Shown: positions 6,941 through 13,787, counted from the first letter of the stretch. The stretch is 13,933 nt of DNA from Nitrosopumilaceae archaeon (GCA_021296165.1 JAGWAW010000020.1:1-13933), one strand, 5' to 3'. The notes: generated from the letters alone by a model not told the origin. Made by a program: numbers and translations.

Positions 6941-8310
6941 GCCCTCTTTGCGTACCGGCCCTTCTTGGCGCCGCGTGACTTGCCCCCGGTGCGGCCCGTG
7001 GAGTCAGGGGCATCGAGACGGCCAGCTCCATCCTTCTTGGCGCCGCGTGACTTGCCCCCGGTGCGGCGGCTGGGGGAACGATCCTTGCCGGCGCCGCGGC
7101 CTCTGGCCTGGCGGTCCTTGCCGGCGCCGCGACCCCGTCCGGGGCCCCTCCTGTCCCCCCGCTCCTGCCGCGCCGGGTGCTCGACGCGCTCCGGGCGCGG
7201 GGGCGGCTGGGGGTATTTTTCGCCGATCTCCCCAACCCGCACGTTAAGCTTCTCTAGGAGCGTCTGGTTCAGCACAGGCTCGTGCATGTCCATGCGGGCG
7301 GCAATGGCCGCCTTGGAGGCTACCGCCCGGGCGATCTTGCCCCTCTGCCAGCGGGGAGCCCTGTGCACCAAGGCGTGCTGGAATATCAGGCCGTGCTTGG
7401 GCGGCTGCGAGCCGGTCTTTATGGAACGGAAGAGGGCCTTCTCGGCCCCCAGCACCTGGATTGTGCTGGCGGCCATGAGGGCGAGCTTCCGCAGGCTGCC
7501 GGCCCTAGCCAGCAGGCGGGCCCCCACCCCGGCCCCCAGTATGGCAGATAGGTTTGGGGCCGCCAGGGCCATCTGCGCCTCCACATGCTCCTCCAGATCC
7601 CGGCGGGCCTGGTACAGGTCCAGAACCTGCCTGGCCATCCCCTGTATCATGTTCAGGTTCTCGTCGGAGATCTCGCCGCCGCGGCTGGTCTTGGCCACCA
7701 GGCCCAGCATGTCGGCCTTGGCGTCCGGAAAGCCCGCCTCTAGAAAGGTGGACTTGTCCATCCCGTCGCGCCGCCCGGCCAGGGCCACCCGGCAGTAGCC
7801 GCCCATCCCGTCCACTATATTCTCCAACTCGGGAAAGTGCAGTCCGTACCATTCCCGGAGCCGGCCAAACATGGCGTTGGTCATGCGCTCTACGTCATCC
7901 AAGGAGTTGACGGCCTGTATTATGTGCAGATCCTGCGTTCCGGACACCTCGGCCACCCTAGATGAGGAGAGCTCCAGCGCAAACTCGCGGAGCTTTCCCA
8001 AGGCGTCGTGCTCATTGGACGCAAAGCCCCCCCTCACCAGGACGGCCGGCTTTTCGTCCTGGACGGACATGATCTCCGACTCCTCCATCATCCTGGCGTC
8101 CACCGAGTGGCCCCTCAGGATGGAGAGCAGTCCGTGATCGTTTACCACTGCCTCCCCGGCCGACAGCGCATCTGCCAGCTGAGCCAGCGGAGCGGAGCCG
8201 GACTTTACCGCCAGATACTCGGCGGCGCGGCGGGAGAACGGAAACGACCTGATATGCCGGCCATCCTCGCCCACCATGATGCCCATCTCCGTCAACACCA
8301 CCGAGTACAT
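6937..8310 (-). CDS. nop5: Nop5 (Nop56/Nop58) C/D box RNP scaffold
   Basis: The 457-residue Nop5 bridges L7Ae-bound C/D guide RNA and fibrillarin. An N-terminal domain (about 1-110) is followed by the coiled-coil region (about 140-250) and the NOP domain, with the signature GAEKALFRSIKTG (288-300) and PPKHGLIFQHALV (303-315). Residues about 366-457 are a Gly/Arg/Lys/Pro-rich basic tail with two copies of TGGKSRGAKK and two of RGRGAGKDR. Such tails are known in eukaryotic Nop56/58. The start is not certain: a TATA-like element at 8335-8342 predicts transcription from about 8313, favouring ATG 8310 over ATG 8316. The frame is open to an ATG at 8472, which would add 54 residues not typical of the family. 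It is followed directly by flpA. Confidence 0.93.
   Translation of the reverse strand: MYSVVLTEMGIMVGEDGRHIRSFPFSRRAAEYLAVKSGSAPLAQLADALSAGEAVVNDHGLLSILRGHSVDARMMEESEIMSVQDEKPAVLVRGGFASNEHDALGKLREFALELSSSRVAEVSGTQDLHIIQAVNSLDDVERMTNAMFGRLREWYGLHFPELENIVDGMGGYCRVALAGRRDGMDKSTFLEAGFPDAKADMLGLVAKTSRGGEISDENLNMIQGMARQVLDLYQARRDLEEHVEAQMALAAPNLSAILGAGVGARLLARAGSLRKLALMAASTIQVLGAEKALFRSIKTGSQPPKHGLIFQHALVHRAPRWQRGKIARAVASKAAIAARMDMHEPVLNQTLLEKLNVRVGEIGEKYPQPPPRPERVEHPARQERGDRRGPGRGRGAGKDRQARGRGAGKDRSPSRRTGGKSRGAKKDGAGRLDAPDSTGRTGGKSRGAKKGRYAKRA
6960..7067 (-). repeat. 36-bp perfect direct repeat in the nop5 tail
   Basis: The same 36 bp occur at 6960-6995 and 7032-7067, 72 bp apart (24 codons), with no difference even at silent positions. 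They encode the two TGGKSRGAKK segments. A second pair of 17 bp (7082-7098 and 7115-7131, 33 bp apart) encodes the GAGKD segments. In-frame spacing and silent-site identity suggest recent duplication. Confidence 0.85.
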
Positions 8311-8316
8311 GGGCAT

Positions 8317-8637
8317 GGTGGAATAGTTATTCCCTTTAAAATCTAGGGATTGGTAATCGGCAGATCCCGGCGCGTAGCCGGATCCGCCAGCGAGCATGCG
8401 GCATATGTACGCAGACAGGATGGGCGCACTTGCGTATCCGGATCCCATTTCCCGGAGGACAGCGATGCGCATTTTGGTATAGTTTCACGGGCGGCACTGC
8501 CCCTCAGGTACGATCCAAGCCATCTCCCCGCCAAATCCCCCCGGGGCCCATACCCGCGTGCAGCTGGGGCGCCGGAAAGAGACGCCGGCAAGGCTTGTGC
8601 GCATATATCCAAACCGTGCGCGGCCCGGCGAGTCCGG
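8317..8637. other. Gap between pepA and nop5
   Basis: About 320 bp upstream of nop5. It holds the nop5 TATA-like element at 8335-8342 (minus strand ATTTTAAA) and a second TATA-like GCATATATCC at 8601-8610 with no matching start codon in either direction. An open minus-strand frame from ATG 8472 continues in phase into nop5. No tRNA or C/D box sRNA signature is visible. Confidence 0.3.
8335..8342 (-). promoter_or_regulatory. TATA-like element for nop5-flpA
   Basis: The minus strand reads ATTTTAAA, centred at 8338.5. With the spacing seen elsewhere in this window, transcription would begin near 8313, just before ATG 8310. Confidence 0.5.
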
Positions 8638-10110
8638 CTATCGCCCGGGCGCGATGCGGCCCAGATAATCCAGTATCAGCCGGACTCCAAAGCCGGTGGC
8701 GCCCGGCGGGTTGTACGGCCGCTTCTTTGAGGCCGGCTGCATCCATGCAGTGCCGGCGATATCCAGGTGGAGCCACGGGGTGTCCTTTATGGCGCTCTTC
8801 AGGAACGCGGCGGCGGCTATGGTTCCGGCCGCCCGCCCGGTCCCCAGGTTCTTGATGTCGGCCACCTTGGACTTTATCATGTCCATGTAGTCCTCGTCCA
8901 GGGGCAGGCGCCACACCCGCTCGGCCGTCCGGTCTGCCGACAGCAAGACCGAAGCGGCCATGTCGTCGCTGTCAGACACCATTCCGGCCACGTTGCACCC
9001 CAGAGCTACGATGCAGGCGCCGGTCAGCGTGGCAAAGTCGATTATGCACCGGGGCGAGAACCGCTCCTCCACATAGGACAGGGCGTCGGCCAGTATCAGC
9101 CTCCCCTCGGCATCCGTGTTGAGTATCTCGGCGGTCTTTCCCCCGTACAGCCTCACTATGTCGCCGGGCCGGTACGAGCCCCCTCCGGGCATGTTCTCCA
9201 CCGAGGGTATCACGCCCACGATGTTCAGCGGCAGGCCAACCTCGGCCGCCGCCCGCATTATGCCCAGCACCGTGCAGCCCCCGCACTTGTCGAACTTCAT
9301 CTCATCCATCTTCTCGCCGGGCTTGAGGGATATGCCCCCCGTGTCGAAGGTCACCGCCTTTCCCACCAGTGCCACCGGCGGGCCCTCGCCTCCGCCGTAC
9401 TCCATCACTATGAGTCGGGGCGGGTTGTCGCTGCCCTTGCCCACCGCCATTATACCGCCGAACCCCCCCTCGGACAGCTGGGCAGCCGAGAGTACAGTAC
9501 ATTTGATGCGCTTCTCATCTGCCATCCCCCTTGCCACGTCCGCAAGCCCCGCCGGCGGGCACTCGTTGGGCGGCATGTTGGCCACGTCCCGGGCAAACCG
9601 CACCCCGTCGGACACGGCCCCTGCCCTGGCCACCGCCCCGGCCACATCGGCCCCGCACACCACCGTCAGGTCCGGCTCGGCCTCGGCCTTTTTGGAGCGG
9701 TACGCGTCAAAGTCATACAGGGCCAGCGAGCACCCCTCCGTTATCTGACCCGCCGCGTCCCCGGGATCCACCCCGCTCACGTCGGGGCACACGACGGCGA
9801 ATCTGGCGACTCCCAGCTCTTGGGCCCTCTTGGATATGGCGCCGGCGACGTGGCGTATGGTGTCGGCCGTGATCTTGGAGCCTGGCCCCAGCCCGGCGAT
9901 CAACATGCGCGGGGGACTCCCGCCCGGGTTGGCCACTGCAGTGGTCTTGGCGAACCTGCCCCTCAGATCCCCCAGCGACTGGCGCACCGCCGGGGCCAGG
10001 GCGTGATCCTCCCCAAGCCCGGACACCCCCGTCGACTCCTCGGTCACCATCCAGCACAGCAGGTCAGTCTCCACGGCCAGCGGATCCGCCGACGACACGT
10101 CCACGTTCAT
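8638..10110 (-). CDS. pepA: Leucyl aminopeptidase, peptidase family M17
   Basis: A 490-residue cytosolic two-metal aminopeptidase that removes N-terminal residues from peptides. The M17 catalytic domain is complete. K251, D256 and K263 lie in GKAVTFDTGGISLKP, D274 in MKFDK, and D333, E335 and R337 in NTDAEGR. These match the seven metal and catalytic positions of Escherichia coli PepA (K270, D275, K282, D293, D353, E355, R357). The family's usual MSGAA after the metal Asp reads KCGGC here, a local departure. The N-terminal 160 residues form the variable M17 N-domain. The ATG at 10110 is 25.5 bp from a TATA-like CTAAATAA; an in-frame start at 10131 would overlap that element. It stands alone, between two gaps, and is not in an obvious operon. 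Confidence 0.95.
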   Translation of the reverse strand: MNVDVSSADPLAVETDLLCWMVTEESTGVSGLGEDHALAPAVRQSLGDLRGRFAKTTAVANPGGSPPRMLIAGLGPGSKITADTIRHVAGAISKRAQELGVARFAVVCPDVSGVDPGDAAGQITEGCSLALYDFDAYRSKKAEAEPDLTVVCGADVAGAVARAGAVSDGVRFARDVANMPPNECPPAGLADVARGMADEKRIKCTVLSAAQLSEGGFGGIMAVGKGSDNPPRLIVMEYGGGEGPPVALVGKAVTFDTGGISLKPGEKMDEMKFDKCGGCTVLGIMRAAAEVGLPLNIVGVIPSVENMPGGGSYRPGDIVRLYGGKTAEILNTDAEGRLILADALSYVEERFSPRCIIDFATLTGACIVALGCNVAGMVSDSDDMAASVLLSADRTAERVWRLPLDEDYMDMIKSKVADIKNLGTGRAAGTIAAAAFLKSAIKDTPWLHLDIAGTAWMQPASKKRPYNPPGATGFGVRLILDYLGRIAPGR

Positions 10111-10131
10111 GCCTCGCCCCCCGCCGCCCAA

Positions 10132-10139
10132 TTATTTAG
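10132..10139 (-). promoter_or_regulatory. TATA-like element for pepA
   Basis: The minus strand reads CTAAATAA, centred at 10135.5, which is 25.5 bp from the ATG at 10110. The intervening sequence is G-rich, but it would not be transcribed if the message is leaderless. Confidence 0.55.
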
Positions 10140-10809
10140 AGTAAGCGGAGGGTGCGCCAGCATATCATGTGGGAACAGGCGGTCAAATCTACCCGAGACG
10201 GCCGCCGGGTTGGCAGCGGAGACCCGCCCGCGCATCGGCTTCAATCGACATGAGGCCGCAGGCGTACCCTCACCCCACCGGTGCACGACCAGCCCCGGGC
10301 TGGCGGTCCACAAAACGATACACTTCCCGGGCAGGCGGCACGACTTGGTGGCGTGCAAGATGAGATGGCCGGCGCTCCCGGGCAACCCCCCGTGCGGGGA
10401 CGCCTGGGGCAGGGAGTGCTCACCTGCAACCGCTTGCACCACCATACCGACACGGCGTACGCCGCCATGCGCAATGGGGTTTCGGGGGCCGGATGGCACA
10501 CTCCGGCCAGGCGCAAACCGGGCAAGGACCCTACCCGGACCGGCGGGAATACAGCAAGGCCCGCTCCAGAATCTGCACACCACACCGGAATGTCAGAGTA
10601 TCAAGATCTTCCACACCATAAAGGACCGGTACGGGAACCGGCTGGAAGGGTGTATCCACACCGCGACGCCGTCTGCGGGGCGGTCAACCAAGCCACCCTA
10701 ATGATGCGGGTCCCTCTGGGCGGTCCCGGCGGGCCGTGGGCGGAGGCCACGCGGTTTCTAGATCACGTCCCGGCACGCCCTGCCCAAGTGCACCCCCCAA
10801 GGCTCCCGC
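10140..10809. other. Large gap without a convincing gene
   Basis: About 670 bp in which I can support no gene. Long open frames exist on both strands but lack promoter-spaced starts and recognisable sequence. Notable items are a near-perfect palindrome CCAGCCC-C-GGGCTGG around 10290-10304, a hairpin GCCGGA/TCCGGC around 10486-10505, and a short stretch near 10590-10700 whose plus-strand reading (SIKIFHTIKDRYGNRLEG) has local codon use, so it may be a gene remnant. The words GCATCGGCTTC and ACATGAGGCCGCA recur from the 2232-2560 gap. Confidence 0.3.
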
Positions 10810-11259
10810 TCATCCGGTGCGCTTGGAGAACGATAGCGCGGACTGCTCAAACCCCAGATCCCGGTAGAACCGGTGGGAGTCGGTCCGCCGATTACCCGAC
10901 TCGAGGCGCATCCTGTGGCATCCATTCTCCGCGGCAATCTTGACGCAGCGCCCGACCAGCGCCTTCCCTAGGCCACGGCGCCTGTATTGGCTGCTCACCA
11001 CCAGCTCGGGCACATACAGCTCGCGCGTGACATGGTTTAGGCGCGGCAGCAGCACGACCGACGCCATGCCGACAACCCTGCCGCCAACCAGTGCGACCAA
11101 GACACGCTTGTCCCCGTCTACAATGTACCCCTCCACCATTCGTTCAAACTCCTCCGCCTCGGACCGGCCGGCGGGCCCGGGCCTACCCAGATCCCCGAGC
11201 AATCCCAGCACGGCAGGAACATCATCCGGCGACGCCTCCCTGACTATGAAGCCATCCAC
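10810..11259 (-). CDS. GNAT-family N-acetyltransferase
   Basis: A 149-residue Gcn5-related acetyltransferase. It begins with the typical FIVREASPDDVPAVLGLL (4-21), has a central beta-hairpin segment RVLVALVGGRVVGMASVVLL (52-71), the acetyl-CoA binding motif A QYRRRGLGKAL (91-101), which contains the R/Q-x2-G-x-G/A signature, and motif B FYRDLGFEQS (131-140). The acceptor substrate cannot be told from sequence. The frame is open to 11436, but the family N-terminus and a TATA-like GTTTATAG (minus strand, 11285-11292) support GTG 11259. That gives a spacing of 29.5 bp and thus a leader of about 4 nt. The gene lies downstream of the repeat cluster at 11392-11593, which may affect its expression. 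Confidence 0.88.
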   Translation of the reverse strand: MDGFIVREASPDDVPAVLGLLGDLGRPGPAGRSEAEEFERMVEGYIVDGDKRVLVALVGGRVVGMASVVLLPRLNHVTRELYVPELVVSSQYRRRGLGKALVGRCVKIAAENGCHRMRLESGNRRTDSHRFYRDLGFEQSALSFSKRTG

Positions 11260-11284
11260 GACGGTAGGATCGCCCGCACCGCCC

Positions 11285-11292
11285 CTATAAAC
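11285..11292 (-). promoter_or_regulatory. TATA-like element for the GNAT gene
   Basis: The minus strand reads GTTTATAG, centred at 11288.5, 29.5 bp from the GTG at 11259. This rules out longer versions of the open frame. Confidence 0.45.
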
Positions 11293-11391
11293 GGCGTTCG
11301 GAATGGGAACTCTGTCTACTAGATCTCCCCACACACTGGCTAAACTTTGACTGGGCGGCGGCATGCCCGTCATGCCGTCTGGAATGCACCC

Positions 11392-11593
11392 CCACTCCGG
11401 CATTCTGGGCTGTAACACCTTGGCGACCTGAAGCAAACTGTAACAAAAGTGACTCGGAGTGGAAACGCAGGTCTGGCTCGATCAAGCGTGCGGAGTGGAA
11501 ACCTAGGTAGGTTGTTACAGAGTGGAAACTATGGTAAGCGACCACGGTTTCCACTCCGGGATCTATCTGTCACAGGCGCTACCAATGTTACAG
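11392..11593. repeat. Cluster of two short interspersed repeat motifs
   Basis: Motif A, CGGAGTGGAAAC, occurs directly at 11455-11466, 11491-11502 and 11518-11529 (one mismatch) and inverted at 11547-11558; a shorter inverted copy CCACTCCGG is at 11392-11400. Motif B, CTGTAAC, occurs directly at 11410-11416 and 11438-11444 and inverted at 11514-11520 and 11587-11593. The third and fourth A copies can form a 10-bp hairpin (11520-11529 with 11547-11556). Unequal spacing and short units do not fit a CRISPR array. It lies between the secreted-protein gene and the GNAT gene and could be an operator array or a mobile-element remnant. Confidence 0.7.
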
Positions 11594-11614
11594 CCCGCTC
11601 TGGCTACAACACCA

Positions 11615-12121
11615 CTACCCTTCTCTCATGAAGGACTGTATTTCATTCCTGCAGGTTTCCACCGTCTTGTCAGTGATGTAGTAATAGTAGTTTATTTCGT
11701 CCCAAAGGCAGTCCCGGTATATCTGGTGAATGTGGTCTGTCAGGGTTTGTGTGTAGGTGTACTCGGAGAGAGCGATAGTCTGGTTTACGACGGCGAGTAT
11801 CTCCCGCAGGTTGTCCGCCCGGAACCGTCCCATCTGATCTCCCACATTGTTAGAGCATGCCATGTATTGGGAGATGGCCGTGTGGTTGTTGTCAATGGCC
11901 AGGCTCTCGCAGTGCTCCTCCTGCGGTTTGATGATGGCCTCCTGTTCCGGGGTCAGATTCGTAAACATCAGCAGACGTTCTGTTTCGTTCATCTTTAGCA
12001 GACCATCCAGAAAGCCTTTCGATACGTGGATCTGAGCGGGTTGATTGATTTGCGGAAGTGTGGCGGCCACAGTGACTGCTATCGCGATAGATAGCACGCC
12101 ACCAATAACCACTATCTTCAT
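11615..12121 (-). CDS. Unrecognised exported Cys-containing protein
   Basis: The 168-residue product starts with a signal peptide or anchor, MKIVVIGG followed by a hydrophobic run to about residue 20 (AVTVAA). The rest is soluble and helix-prone, with four cysteines (71, 89, 138 and 157) that could form two disulfides, and an unusual run of four tyrosines (145-148). I do not recognise the family. Base composition is visibly lower in GC than the neighbours, with many T- and A-ending codons, which suggests recent transfer or relaxed codon selection. Starts at 12136 and 12121 are both in frame; 12121 puts the signal peptide first and has a weak TATA-like TGTATCAT 25.5 bp upstream, while 12136 would suit the stronger element at 12170-12177. 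It is divergent from the SelB-like gene. Confidence 0.65.
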   Translation of the reverse strand: MKIVVIGGVLSIAIAVTVAATLPQINQPAQIHVSKGFLDGLLKMNETERLLMFTNLTPEQEAIIKPQEEHCESLAIDNNHTAISQYMACSNNVGDQMGRFRADNLREILAVVNQTIALSEYTYTQTLTDHIHQIYRDCLWDEINYYYYITDKTVETCRNEIQSFMREG

Positions 12122-12169
12122 GACAGCGCCGCCCATTTCATCATGATACAGACAACGGCATTCACCACG

Positions 12170-12177
12170 TTAAAAAG
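12170..12177. promoter_or_regulatory. TATA-like element, SelB-like gene and perhaps its divergent neighbour
   Basis: The plus strand reads TTAAAAAG, centred at 12173.5, which is 25.5 bp before the ATG at 12199. On the minus strand it reads CTTTTTAA and could start a transcript near 12148, giving the secreted-protein gene a leader of about 12 or 27 nt depending on its start. Confidence 0.5.
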
Positions 12178-12198
12178 CGTCGGGGAGGGCCCGCCGGC

Positions 12199-13122
12199 AT
12201 GGAGTCGGTGAACTTTGCCCTGCTGGGTGGGGATGATATCGCGTCTACCCTGGGCAAGAGTGGCACCCGGACGGACCTGGCGCTGTACGACCGGAAGGAG
12301 TCGGGCACCATCAGGACGTGGGTCGTGCCGGCGGGGTTCCCCGAGAAGATACAGCCGCTGTTCCAGGCGGTCAACTTGGGCGAATACGCCATACTGCACG
12401 TCGGTACGCTGGACAGGTTCGCCGGAGAGCAGATACTGGCGCTGGACTACATGGGCGTGACCGGCGGGATACTGAGCCACTCCAGTATGGTGGACCACGA
12501 CTCGCTAATACGGGCCGTGCGCGGCACCGCCGTGGAGGGGTACGAGTTCGTGGAGCCATCAGGCCTGCGGGAGGCCACCTCCGGGTTCGCCCCGGCCCGC
12601 CGGGACGGAGACCCCCGGGTGGTGATCGACCACTGCTTTGACGTCAAGGGAGCGGGGACCATAGCCCTGGGCAAGGTCGTCTCCGGCACCATATCCAAGC
12701 ACGACTGCATGGTTCTGGCCCCCTCGGGCATAGACGTGAACATCAAGTCCATACAGATGCACGACAACCCGGTGGACGAGGCGCGCTCGCCGGCCAGAGT
12801 GGGGCTGGCCCTGAAAGGTGTGAAGCCGCAGGATGTCTCCCGCGGGGACCTGCTGTGCGCGACCGGCTCCGCTCCCCCCGCAACCGCGGAGGTGCGGCTG
12901 GACCTTGCAAAGACCCCGTTCTACAAGGGGGAGCCATCCCCCAACCAGATGTGCATGCTAAGCGTGGGCCTGCAGATGGTGCCGGCCAAATTCGCCTCGG
13001 TGGATCCGGTCGTCCTTGCCCTGGACAGGCCGGCGGCGTGCTCGCCGGGCGAGAGGTGCGCCGTTCTGAAGCCGGACTCGCCGGGCGTGCGCATAATGGG
13101 CGGCGGCCGCATACTGGAATAA
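12199..13122 (+). CDS. SelB-like translation-factor paralogue lacking a P-loop
   Basis: A 307-residue EF-Tu/SelB-related protein. Residues 1-115 sit where the GTPase domain would be, but the P-loop is replaced by LLGGDDIASTLGKSGT (8-23). The switch II DxxG motif and the NKxD base-recognition motif are not visible, so GTP hydrolysis is unlikely. Residues about 138-222 are a good EF-Tu domain 2 (FDVKGAGTIALGKVVSGTI, then RVGLALKGV and RGDLL), and 228-306 form a domain 3 barrel ending GGGRIL. Archaeal SelB-like proteins with lost GTPase motifs have been described, including in organisms without selenocysteine. The role is unknown; it may bind RNA or the ribosome. The ATG at 12199 is fixed by the TATA spacing. 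Codon use matches the core genes. It is divergent from a secreted-protein gene. Confidence 0.8.
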   Translation: MESVNFALLGGDDIASTLGKSGTRTDLALYDRKESGTIRTWVVPAGFPEKIQPLFQAVNLGEYAILHVGTLDRFAGEQILALDYMGVTGGILSHSSMVDHDSLIRAVRGTAVEGYEFVEPSGLREATSGFAPARRDGDPRVVIDHCFDVKGAGTIALGKVVSGTISKHDCMVLAPSGIDVNIKSIQMHDNPVDEARSPARVGLALKGVKPQDVSRGDLLCATGSAPPATAEVRLDLAKTPFYKGEPSPNQMCMLSVGLQMVPAKFASVDPVVLALDRPAACSPGERCAVLKPDSPGVRIMGGGRILE

Positions 13123-13132
13123 GCGACGGCCC

Positions 13133-13291
13133 GTACATACTCAACCCCCCTGCTAATTTTAGATGCGCTATACAGGTTGATGCCACACATTGCCATATAT
13201 TGCCAATTGACACCGTTTCGCGCCGTTAGCAAGGCCGATATGCTCGCATCACATCAAAATCAGGCCTAGATCGGGGGGGTTGAGTGTGTAC
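13133..13291. repeat. 18-bp inverted repeats flanking 123 bp
   Basis: The left arm, 13133-13150 (GTACATACTCAACCCCCC), and the right arm, 13274-13291, are reverse complements with one mismatch in 18. The 123 bp between them are AT-richer than the surroundings and carry a direct repeat of ATTGCCA near 13190-13205. The arrangement resembles a small non-autonomous element, but it could also be a transcript-end hairpin. The right arm abuts the TATA-like element of the DM13 gene. No target-site duplication is clear. Confidence 0.65.
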
Positions 13292-13297
13292 AATATG
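13290..13297 (+). promoter_or_regulatory. TATA-like element for the DM13 gene
   Basis: The plus strand reads ACAATATG, centred at 13293.5, which is 26.5 bp before the ATG at 13320. It overlaps the last bases of the right arm of the inverted repeat. Confidence 0.45.
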
Positions 13298-13319
13298 GAG
13301 CCCCGCACAGCCCCGCTCC

Positions 13320-13787
13320 ATGAGAAAGGCCGTCCCCATAGCTATAGGCGTGGTGGTGGCGGCTGTAGTGGCCACATACGCCCTGAGCCCGTTCTTCATG
13401 GAGTCGGAGATATACGAGGAGATGCCCGAGACCGTATTGGCGGCGCCGGGCAGCGGCATCACCACGTATGGCGGCACCTTCGTGGGGGTGGACGACGGCA
13501 TACACAACGCGGAGGGCTCGGCGCGCGCCCTGCCCCAGGGCGACGGAAGCTACGTGCTCCGCCTGGAGGACTTCTATTCCACGCCGGGTCCGGACCTGTA
13601 CGTGTACCTCTCCACCGACAAGGGAATAGACGACCACGTCAACCTGGGAAGCCTGAAGGCAAACCGGGGCGACCAGAACTACCAGATACCCCCTGAAACG
13701 GACCTGGAGAAGTACGACCACGTGCTGGTTTGGTGCAGGCCTTTCGGAGTACTGTTTGGCAGCGCCCAGATACAGCCCCTGCAGTAA
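13320..13787 (+). CDS. Membrane-anchored DM13-domain protein
   Basis: The 155-residue product has an N-terminal membrane anchor or signal (MRKAVPIAIGVVVAAVVATYAL, about residues 5-22), so the rest lies outside the membrane. Residues about 51-150 form a DM13 domain: GTFVGVDDGIHNAEGSA (52-68), LRLEDFYSTPGPDLYVYLS (80-98), VNLGSLKANRGDQNYQIP (107-124) and the VLVWCRPFGVLFG signature (135-147) with Cys139. DM13 is proposed to be a redox or electron-transfer domain that depends on this cysteine. A role in extracytoplasmic electron or copper-linked chemistry would suit an ammonia oxidiser, but that is inference. The ATG at 13320 is chosen over an upstream in-frame ATG at 13284 because the TATA spacing and the anchor both begin there. 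Confidence 0.88.
   Translation: MRKAVPIAIGVVVAAVVATYALSPFFMESEIYEEMPETVLAAPGSGITTYGGTFVGVDDGIHNAEGSARALPQGDGSYVLRLEDFYSTPGPDLYVYLSTDKGIDDHVNLGSLKANRGDQNYQIPPETDLEKYDHVLVWCRPFGVLFGSAQIQPLQ

Noticed and set aside
4951..6978. Plus-strand open frame of 675 codons
   Set aside because: It runs antisense to trm1 and flpA and overlaps rnhB in another frame; the Pro/Arg/Ser-rich product is a by-product of high GC.
8311..8472. 54-residue N-terminal extension of Nop5 from ATG 8472
   Set aside because: Family proteins begin near MYSVVLTEMG, and a TATA-like element lies inside the extension. It stays possible if a transcript starts upstream.
8767..10701. Plus-strand open frame of 644 codons
   Set aside because: It is antisense to pepA, whose seven catalytic residues are intact; the product is low-quality His/Gly/Arg-rich sequence.
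10281..10943. Plus-strand 220-codon open frame in the large gap
   Set aside because: Its 3' third is antisense to the GNAT gene and the composition is not protein-like; only a short internal stretch looks native, in another frame.
11392..11593. CRISPR array
   Set aside because: Units are only 12 bp, spacing is uneven, copies occur in both orientations and no cas genes are visible.
12138..12144. C box-like ATGATGA on the minus strand
   Set aside because: No D box CTGA follows at a suitable distance, and it overlaps the start region of a protein gene.
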